Shown here piece by piece: positions 4,212-9,206 of a stretch of 9,206 nucleotides of DNA; positions within the stretch are counted from its first letter, which is position 1; each line of letters starts with the position of its first letter. The notes under the pieces are model-generated. The model did not search any database and was not told where the DNA came from. It saw only the letters and a program-made list of their open reading frames with translations. The DNA lies in assembly GCA_005889285.1 (NCBI GenBank), contig VBFF01000163.1, forward strand, positions 1 through 9,206, in the 5' to 3' direction. Position numbers and translations under genes: made by a program. Origin of the DNA: Chloroflexota bacterium (GTDB lineage: Bacteria; Chloroflexota; Dormibacteria; CF-121).

Positions 4212-5611
4212 CAGGGAGCCACCTCCGCCAGGTCCGAGTCGCGCCGGTAGAGGGCGCGCTCCACCGCCCCGCGCAGCGCCTCAACCTGCCGCGTGTCGTC
4301 GGTGAAGACCCGCACCAGCGTGGTGCGGATGGGCAGACGCCGGAACAGCTCGGCGACGGCGCTCCGCTCGACGGCGCGGCTCACCGGGTTGTAGATGTTG
4401 ACGGGGAACGGATCCGTAAAGGGGTTCTGCGGCCGCGGATCGACCGACGCCAGGTCGACCTCGAAGGAAGCCCCCTTGAGCGACGCAGGCAGCGCCTCGC
4501 GGATGCGGCGGACATAGTCGGACGGTTGCGGGTAGAGGAGGGCATCGGGCAGGTTGGAGAACTCGTAATAATCCTCGAAGATCAGCCGCCATTTGAGCTC
4601 GCGGCGGACGATCCGGCCCCACTCGTGGGAGAGCTCGGCGGCGCGGCCACCCTCGTGGCGCCAGCGATCGACGGTGTCGATCAGCGACCAGTCGGTCAGC
4701 TCCCGGTAATGGTCGAGGTGGTCGAGCGGGTTGCCGGGAAGAATGCGGTCGATCGTTTCCCGAAAGATCTCGCGCATATGGAGGTCGATCCGGCGCACGG
4801 TGCGGTGGTAATAGATGTTGTTGTAGAGGTAGAGTCGGGCGTTGAGGAAGAGCAGCAGTGCCTGGGTTCCATGCTGGTGGAGCAGCATTCCCTCCGGCCC
4901 AAGAAAGGAGTAGTGCATCAGCCGTTCGATGTCGACCGGCCCGACCTTGACGCCGCACATGTAGGCATCCCTCGGGACATAGTCGAGGTTGTCGGCCGTG
5001 TACATCCCGTTCAGCACCGCCTTGAGCGCGCGCACCCAGGCCGGGGCGGACTCGCCGGGCAGGTCTGGCTCAGCGATCAGGTCCGCGATCCAGCGCGGAT
5101 CGATCTGCTCCCCGGGCGTGAAGGGGCCCGACGGGCTGGCATCCATGGCGCTGATGATGGAGGCAAGCTCCCCGCCGATCAGGGCGCGACCGATCACCTC
5201 GTGGTCGATCGAAAAGCGGTCGAGATAGTTCTGGTCGAAGAAATGACCGAAGGGGCCATGACCTACGTCGTGTAGCAGCCCCGCGACGCGCAACGTCTCC
5301 TCCACACAGGCCAGCGACGGCACATCCTCCACGACGGCGGTTAGATTCGGATAAAGCCGGCGCGCCCATTCGCCACTGAGATGCATGGCACCCAGGGCAT
5401 GCTGGAAGCGCGAATGCTCCCCGCCGGGGAAGACCCACCAGGCCGACTGCAGCTGGTGGATGCGACGAAGTCGCTGCAGCCATGGGTGATCGAGCAGGTC
5501 CTGCTCCGCGGCGACACTGTCGCCGTGGACGCGTTTCGTGATCTTGATATAGCCGAGCAGCGGATCGGCCATCAAGTTCACCGCCTCGTACTGACGAGCG
5601 AGATCAATCAT
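4211..5611 (-). CDS. HD-domain phosphohydrolase (SAMHD1/dGTPase-like)
   Basis: This is an HD-superfamily hydrolase of 466 aa, or 453 aa from Met14 (ATG at 5572). The metal site is intact: H71 in RFQHALG, H114-D115 in LLHDVGHGPFGH and D207 in TADNLDYVPRD. These correspond to SAMHD1 H167, H206-D207 and D311; D215 matches SAMHD1 D319, and H137 in DHEVIG fits the catalytic-region His. Relatives cleave dNTPs or other phosphorylated nucleotides, but the substrate cannot be read from sequence. Start choice is open. Met14 is preceded by GAGGCGGTG with GGTG 6 nt away, and MADPLLGYI is a typical family N terminus. The longer start has no Shine-Dalgarno but lies 11 nt after a TAAAAT -10-like box. It is the first gene of a coupled operon with xseA and xseB, suggesting a role in nucleotide or DNA turnover. 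Confidence 0.9.
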   Translation of the reverse strand: MIDLARQYEAVNLMADPLLGYIKITKRVHGDSVAAEQDLLDHPWLQRLRRIHQLQSAWWVFPGGEHSRFQHALGAMHLSGEWARRLYPNLTAVVEDVPSLACVEETLRVAGLLHDVGHGPFGHFFDQNYLDRFSIDHEVIGRALIGGELASIISAMDASPSGPFTPGEQIDPRWIADLIAEPDLPGESAPAWVRALKAVLNGMYTADNLDYVPRDAYMCGVKVGPVDIERLMHYSFLGPEGMLLHQHGTQALLLFLNARLYLYNNIYYHRTVRRIDLHMREIFRETIDRILPGNPLDHLDHYRELTDWSLIDTVDRWRHEGGRAAELSHEWGRIVRRELKWRLIFEDYYEFSNLPDALLYPQPSDYVRRIREALPASLKGASFEVDLASVDPRPQNPFTDPFPVNIYNPVSRAVERSAVAELFRRLPIRTTLVRVFTDDTRQVEALRGAVERALYRRDSDLAEVAP

Positions 5612-5642
5612 GAGTCGGCAACATTTTAGTGAGCGGATCGTT

Positions 5643-5673
5643 CCCTCCCCTCTGGGGGAGGGGCAGGGTGAGG
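5643..5673. repeat. REP-like extragenic palindrome
   Basis: CCCTCCCC (5643-5650) and GGGGAGGG (5655-5662) form an 8-bp GC stem around TCTG, followed by GCAGGGTGAGG. The arrangement, a pyrimidine arm, a purine arm and then a GGGTGAGG tail, resembles dispersed extragenic repeats I know from many unrelated bacterial genomes. It lies between two divergent genes. There is only one copy in this window, so its repeat status is inferred from recognition. It could also act as a hairpin or a promoter insulator. Confidence 0.55.
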
Positions 5674-5691
5674 CCGAAAAGGGCGTGTAGC

Positions 5692-6894
5692 ATGTCGTCG
5701 ATGGAGAGGGCCGTGATCGTCGACGCGCTTCGGACCCCCATCGGCCGCTACGGCGGCGCCCTCAAAGATGCGCGACCGGACGACCTGGCGGCGTTGGTCG
5801 TCAGAGAGGCGGTGGACCGCAACCTGCTCGACCCGGCGAGCATCGAGGACGTCTACTTCGGTGACGCCAACCAAGCCGGCGAGGACAACCGCAACGTCGC
5901 CCGCATGGCGGTGCTGCTGGCCGGCCTGCCGGTCGAGATCCCAGCGGCCACGATGAACCGGCTGTGCGGTTCGGGGATGCAGGCGGTGGTGTCGGCAACG
6001 CGCGAGATCGAGACCGGCAATGGTGCCTGCTTTCTCGCCGGCGGCGTGGAGAGTATGACGCGCGCGCCCTTCATCCTGCAGAAAGGACAGCGCGAATTCC
6101 CCCGCGGGGCGCAGACGCTCCACGACAGCACGCTGGGCTGGCGCATGATCAATCCCAAGCTGGCGGAGCGGTATCCGCCCATCAGCCTGGGACAGACCGC
6201 CGAGGTCGTGGCCCGCCGTTACGGCATCACGCGCGAGGCCCAGGATGAGTGGGCGCTGGGGAGCCATCGCAAGGCGGTCGCGGCACAGGAAGCCTGCCAC
6301 TTTCGCAACGAGATGGTGGCGGTCGCGCTGGCTGACGGCGTCAAGATCGAGAAGGATGAGGGGCCGCGGCCGGATACCAGCCTCGAAAAGCTGGCGAGCC
6401 TCAAGCCGGCCTTCGAGAAGGACGGCACCGTGACCGCCGGGAACTCCTCACCACTCAATGACGGGGCCGCCTGCCTGGTTTTGATGGCGGAGTCACACGC
6501 GCAACGGATCGGCGCCCGGCCCCTGGCTCGGATCCTGGCGGCGGCCAGCGCGGGCGTCGACCCGTCCTGCATGGGCCTTGGGCCGATTCCCGCATCACGG
6601 AAAGCCCTTACCCGCGCCGGCCTGCGGGTTTCCGACCTCGGCGGTGTTGAGCTGAACGAGGCGTTCGCGTCGCAGGTCCTGGCGTGCATGCGCGACCTCG
6701 AACTCGACCCGCAGCTCGTCAACCCCAATGGTGGGGCCATTGCGCTGGGTCATCCGTTGGGCGCCAGTGGGGCGCGCCTGATCGCCACCCTGGTCCATGA
6801 CCTGGTCCGCCGCAAGGCCCGCTACGGTCTCGCCACCATGTGCATCGGCGTAGGGCAGGGCATCTCGACCGTCGTCGAAAACCTTCAACGTTAG
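5692..6894 (+). CDS. Thiolase (acetyl-CoA acyltransferase, PcaF/3-oxoadipyl-CoA thiolase-like)
   Basis: The 400-aa protein has a normal thiolase length and all catalytic parts: nucleophile C92 in NRLCGSGMQAV, GGVESMTRAPF, GNSSPLNDGAA, NEAF (322-325), H354 in GGAIALGHPLGASGAR and C384 in TMCIGVGQG. The stretches NQAGEDNRNVARMA, LLAGLP, GWRMINP and TMCIGVGQG closely resemble PcaF/PaaJ thiolases, which split 3-oxoadipyl-CoA into succinyl-CoA and acetyl-CoA. No other pca, paa or beta-oxidation gene is present, so the substrate stays open and general 3-ketoacyl-CoA or acetoacetyl-CoA thiolase activity is equally possible. I chose ATG 5692 because the open frame back to 5629 translates the REP-like repeat into a GR-rich non-family sequence. 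The Shine-Dalgarno is weak (AAAAGGG). The product is soluble and cytoplasmic. Confidence 0.93.
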   Translation: MSSMERAVIVDALRTPIGRYGGALKDARPDDLAALVVREAVDRNLLDPASIEDVYFGDANQAGEDNRNVARMAVLLAGLPVEIPAATMNRLCGSGMQAVVSATREIETGNGACFLAGGVESMTRAPFILQKGQREFPRGAQTLHDSTLGWRMINPKLAERYPPISLGQTAEVVARRYGITREAQDEWALGSHRKAVAAQEACHFRNEMVAVALADGVKIEKDEGPRPDTSLEKLASLKPAFEKDGTVTAGNSSPLNDGAACLVLMAESHAQRIGARPLARILAAASAGVDPSCMGLGPIPASRKALTRAGLRVSDLGGVELNEAFASQVLACMRDLELDPQLVNPNGGAIALGHPLGASGARLIATLVHDLVRRKARYGLATMCIGVGQGISTVVENLQR

Positions 6895-6991
6895 GGAGGC
6901 CGCGGCAACTCCGTCAACACTCTGCGACGGGCACGTTTGGCATGCCTCAATGCAGCTGGCGGATGATCGTACCGAGGCCGCTGTGCTCCCT

Positions 6992-7723
6992 ATGAGTTGT
7001 GCCGTACAACGCCGCCTGGTCGCCGCATGCGTCGTTGCGGCGCTTTCGTTGGCTCCGCTCACGGCGCTGGCCGCCGGCGCAGCCGATGTCGACGCGCTCT
7101 GGAACCAGCCGCAGGGGGTCAGCGTCGACAGCGCCTTCTATGTCGTCCAGGCTTGGTGGGATGGGCTGACGCGCGCCACCGGCGAGCCGACCCAGCGCGG
7201 GCTGGCTGAGCTCGCTCAGGGCAATGCTGACCTGCTCAACAGCTACACCTTGTTGCAGCAGAAACGCAGCGGCGCCGGACCGCAGCCGGTCGCGGTGATC
7301 GACCCCTTCCTCTCCAGCATCTACAACTTCATCACGGGGTCCAACGCGAAGGCGCCGGTCGGCTCGCTGCTGAGCTGGGCCAATCAGTCTCTGCTCAACC
7401 TGGAAGGCCGTGGATCGACGACCGATATCGTGCAGACATTACTCAAGGACTACGGGTCGCAGCAGGCCGCCGCCGAGCACGATCTGGCGGGAGGCACCGA
7501 CCTCAGCGCCCTGTGGGCTGAAAACGCCGATCGCGACAGCGCCTTCCTGGTGAAGATCAAGGGCGTGACCATCTCGTCGGATGGCCTGGCCGGCTCCTTG
7601 AACGACGCCGGTCAATCGACGATGGCGATTGCCGCCAAGAAACACGCTGACGACAAGGCCAAGGCCAAAGACAAAACCGACAAGGGCAACAAGGGCCAAC
7701 CGCAAGGTAACGGCAAACCTTAG
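6992..7723 (+). CDS. Exported protein of unknown function with Lys-rich C terminus
   Basis: The 243-aa protein starts with a clear Sec signal peptide: MSCAVQRR, a hydrophobic core at residues 9-26, and probable cleavage at ALA-AG (27/28). The mature part has no recognised domain. A motif occurs twice: DVDALW plus 8 residues plus DSAF (32-49), and DLSALW plus 6 residues plus DSAF (170-185). This suggests an old internal duplication. The last 28 residues are low-complexity and rich in Lys, Asp, Gly and Gln, which would suit binding to anionic wall polymers or nucleic acid. I chose ATG 6992 so that the signal peptide begins at the protein start; an in-frame ATG at 6950 adds 14 unrelated residues. 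Neither start has a good Shine-Dalgarno. It lies 97 nt after the thiolase gene and converges with the small gene at 7745. Function is unknown. Confidence 0.75.
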   Translation: MSCAVQRRLVAACVVAALSLAPLTALAAGAADVDALWNQPQGVSVDSAFYVVQAWWDGLTRATGEPTQRGLAELAQGNADLLNSYTLLQQKRSGAGPQPVAVIDPFLSSIYNFITGSNAKAPVGSLLSWANQSLLNLEGRGSTTDIVQTLLKDYGSQQAAAEHDLAGGTDLSALWAENADRDSAFLVKIKGVTISSDGLAGSLNDAGQSTMAIAAKKHADDKAKAKDKTDKGNKGQPQGNGKP

Positions 7724-7738
7724 GCCGAGGTCGCGGCC
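7723..7738. other. Short GC hairpin between convergent genes
   Basis: GGCCG-AGGTCG-CGGCC forms a 5-bp stem right at the stop of the exported-protein gene, in the 21-nt gap before the convergent small gene. There is no T-run, so any terminator role is weak and unproven. Confidence 0.25.
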
Positions 7739-7744
7739 GGGGAG

Positions 7745-8077
7745 TTAGCCCTCCAGGGTGAGCATCAGCCCGTCCTGGAGGTCGTAGAGCGCGTCCATCG
7801 ATTCGCCGATGGAGATATCTTCGAGTGCCCGGTTGCCCAAGGGGTGGTCCATCTCGGCGGCGAGCCGCTGCACGCGAAAGGCCAGGTCGGTAGGCAACTG
7901 CGTCTCCTCGGCGATATTGAGCATCTCGAGCTCATCAAGCAGCCGGTCGATGTGGCGGATTCGGTTGCGGCGCGCATAGCGCAACTCGCGCTCCGCTTGC
8001 CATCGCTCGCGTTGCGCCGAGATCTGGACCGAGGTCTGCTCGATCATGCGCCCGCTTCCGAGGGTGGTCCGAGCCAT
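7745..8077 (-). CDS. Small charged cytoplasmic protein of unknown function
   Basis: The protein is 110 aa, or 100 aa if it starts at Met11 (ATG 8047). I do not recognise a family. Residues 12-60 are strongly charged and helical (QRERWQAERELRYARRNRIRHIDRLLDELEMLNIAEE), likely a coiled coil or helical hairpin. The rest is mixed and acidic (LGNRALEDISIGESMDALYDLQDGLM). There is no signal peptide or membrane segment. It is the longest sensible frame here, because the plus-strand frame through the same DNA is only an upstream extension of the permease. It converges with the exported-protein gene and diverges from the permease gene with 54 nt between starts. No strong Shine-Dalgarno precedes either start. 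An 8-bp inverted repeat lies in its last codons. Confidence 0.6.
   Translation of the reverse strand: MARTTLGSGRMIEQTSVQISAQRERWQAERELRYARRNRIRHIDRLLDELEMLNIAEETQLPTDLAFRVQRLAAEMDHPLGNRALEDISIGESMDALYDLQDGLMLTLEG
7750..7781. other. Inverted repeat in the 3' end of the small unknown gene
   Basis: CCTCCAGG (7750-7757) and CCTGGAGG (7774-7781) are perfect 8-nt arms with a 16-nt loop, within the last dozen codons of the minus-strand gene. They could form an mRNA 3' hairpin that protects or ends either convergent transcript. A chance coding coincidence is also possible. Confidence 0.3.
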
Positions 8078-8131
8078 GCTTCCCGAGGGTTTACTGTACT
8101 TTCAAATACCGACTTGGTCAAGAAGTCAGGC

Positions 8132-9022
8132 ATGGGCTATCTGCTGGTGGTCCTGTCCGCCTTCCTCTTTGCCGCCGGCGGCAACGCCGTCAAGCTGCTC
8201 TTCGGGCTGGGCTACTCGCCGCTCGTGCTGGCTCAGCTCCGGATTGGGTTCGCCTTCGCCTGGCTCTTCGTCATCCTGGTCGCCGTCCGGCCGAGGCTGC
8301 TTCGCGTCGATCGCCGCGAGCTCCCGGCGCTGACGGTCTTCGGCACGATCGGCCTGGCCGGGGTGCAGCTCAGCTACTACCTGACGATCGCCCGGATCAA
8401 CATCGCGGTCGCGCTGCTCGTCCAGTACCTGGGCCTGGTCGCGGTGACGGCGTTCGAGCGGTATCAGCGCCAACAGGCGGTCCCGGCGCAAGTCTGGGGC
8501 GCCCTGGCGATGGTGCTGGCGGGCGCCTTCTTCGCCGTGGGCGCCTACCAGCCGGCGCTGCTCCGCGTCAACCTTCCGGGTGTCATGCTGGGCCTGGTGG
8601 CGGCTGGTTTCTTCGCCTTCTACGTCCTGCGGGCATCGACGCTGACGCGCCGGCTCGATACCTGGACGCTGCTCCTCTACGGATTTGGCGCCGGTAGCAT
8701 CATGTGGGCGGTGTTTGACCTCGCCAGTGGTACGGCCCTACCGCGGGACTGGCGCATCTGGGTCGTCATGGCCCTGGTGGGCCTGATCGGCACGCTGGCC
8801 GCCCATGGCCTTTTCGTCTGGTCGCTTCGTACCATCCGCCCTTCGTCGGCGGGCATCGTGTCCACCGCCGAGCCGGTCTTTGCCGGCTTGATCGCGTTCC
8901 TCCTCCTCGGCGACCGGCTGCAGCCGCTACAAGTCTTCGGCGCGGCCGTGATCGTCGCCGGCATCATCATCGTTCAGGCCGGCAGCGCCGACGCCGGTGT
9001 CGCGGCGCCACCGATCCAATGA
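8132..9022 (+). CDS. EamA/DMT-superfamily permease
   Basis: The 296-aa membrane protein has about ten hydrophobic helices in two homologous halves of about five, the usual EamA layout and length. The first half runs from YLLVVLSAFLFAAGGNAVK through LAQLRIGFAFAWLFVIL to INIAVALLVQYLGLVAV. The second has VMLGLVAAGFFAFYVLRA, LVGLIGTLAAHGLFVWSL, the family-typical SSAGIVSTAEPVFAGLIAFLLLGDRL, and VFGAAVIVAGIIIV. Relatives export or exchange small metabolites such as amino acids, purines or sugars; the substrate cannot be read here. I chose ATG 8132 because the open frame back to 7844 is non-membrane sequence lying over the opposite-strand gene. A TTG at 8114 (giving MVKKSG before Met) is an alternative. 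The stop overlaps the start of the biotin ligase gene (ATGA), so the two are co-translated. Confidence 0.93.
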   Translation: MGYLLVVLSAFLFAAGGNAVKLLFGLGYSPLVLAQLRIGFAFAWLFVILVAVRPRLLRVDRRELPALTVFGTIGLAGVQLSYYLTIARINIAVALLVQYLGLVAVTAFERYQRQQAVPAQVWGALAMVLAGAFFAVGAYQPALLRVNLPGVMLGLVAAGFFAFYVLRASTLTRRLDTWTLLLYGFGAGSIMWAVFDLASGTALPRDWRIWVVMALVGLIGTLAAHGLFVWSLRTIRPSSAGIVSTAEPVFAGLIAFLLLGDRLQPLQVFGAAVIVAGIIIVQAGSADAGVAAPPIQ

Positions 9023-9206
9023 CGGCGATGGTCCTCGAGCGGGTGCGCGAGCGGCTCGTCCCAGGCGAGATCATCTGGGAGCTGCATTACGAGCCCTCCT
9101 CCAGCAGCACGCAGGAGCTGGCCCGCGCCGCGGCCGCTCGTGGGGCGGGCGAGGGTTGGACGGTGGTGACCGACGTGCAGCGCGAGGGCCGGGGGCGCCT
9201 GGGGCG
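9019..9206 (+). CDS. birA: Biotin-[acetyl-CoA carboxylase] ligase, 5' part (runs off the window)
   Basis: Sixty-two codons are visible before the window ends. SSSSTQELARAAAARGAGEG matches the start of the biotin-protein ligase catalytic domain, and VTDVQREGRGRLG contains the GRGRxG loop that binds biotin and biotinyl-AMP (GRGRRG in E. coli BirA). The enzyme activates biotin with ATP and attaches it to carrier-protein lysines of biotin carboxylases in the cytoplasm. The catalytic domain begins within about 25 residues of the start, so there is no room for the N-terminal DNA-binding domain of E. coli BirA. This is a group I, non-regulatory ligase. The start ATG overlaps the permease stop by ATGA. 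Confidence 0.9.
   Translation, partial: MTAMVLERVRERLVPGEIIWELHYEPSSSSTQELARAAAARGAGEGWTVVTDVQREGRGRLG

Noticed and set aside
3327..4250. Long plus-strand open frame of 307 codons across xseA
   Set aside because: It is opposite to a fully intact xseA, has His/Arg/Leu-rich low-information sequence and no family features.
4526..5275. Plus-strand open frame of 249 codons across the HD gene
   Set aside because: It is the antisense shadow of the HD-domain gene, whose metal ligands are all intact.
5629..5691. 5' extension of the thiolase reading frame
   Set aside because: It translates the REP-like palindrome; thiolase homologues begin near MERAVIVDALRT.
6962..6995. Ten-codon leader ORF whose TGA overlaps the ATG of the exported-protein gene
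   Set aside because: The ATGA overlap is neat, but there is no Shine-Dalgarno and no attenuator-like feature, so chance is the simpler explanation.
7844..8131. 5' extension of the permease reading frame
   Set aside because: It encodes no membrane segment, overlaps the opposite-strand gene, and the EamA fold starts at Met 8132.

Overview
The window is high-GC bacterial chromosome with ordinary housekeeping and accessory genes and no mobile element, CRISPR array or prophage gene. GTG and TTG starts, a probably leaderless gene, a BldD-type regulator, a biotin ligase without its own HTH domain and a PcaF-like thiolase point to a Terrabacteria lineage. Deep Actinomycetota, Chloroflexota or Dormibacterota are the natural candidates, but I cannot place it more precisely from sequence alone.

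Layout. A minus-strand tRNA-Arg(CCG) with an encoded CCA lies at 129-205 and has its own TATAAT box. A plus-strand regulatory block follows. It holds a 28-codon ORF with an excellent Shine-Dalgarno and a signal-peptide-like sequence (371-457), an XRE-TPR regulator with a probable leaderless GTG start inside a palindromic promoter (502-1863), and a BldD homologue from a TTG start (2033-2566). The BldD homologue keeps the c-di-GMP-binding signature RxD-X8-RxxD at the same residue numbers as Streptomyces BldD, and its own promoter carries a near-consensus BldD box. Convergent to it, sharing the stop-codon tetramer CTAG, is a tightly coupled minus-strand operon: an HD-domain (SAMHD1/dGTPase-like) phosphohydrolase, xseA and xseB (exonuclease VII). 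A GC-rich REP-like palindrome separates that operon from a divergent thiolase gene. Next come an exported protein of unknown function with a Lys-rich tail, a small unknown minus-strand protein, an EamA/DMT permease and the 5' part of a biotin-protein ligase gene that overlaps the permease by ATGA.

How they may work together. The two XRE regulators have similar promoter architecture (TAGACT -10 boxes, 16-nt spacers, a shared CAC(T/A)GTCAAG element), which suggests linked control. The BldD-like protein probably reads c-di-GMP and represses itself. The XRE-TPR protein has the RRNPP-type arrangement (N-terminal HTH, C-terminal TPRs), and the small exported-peptide ORF just upstream is a candidate pheromone precursor. 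That last link is inference, and it is the most novel hypothesis here. The HD-ExoVII operon suggests coupled nucleotide and ssDNA metabolism.
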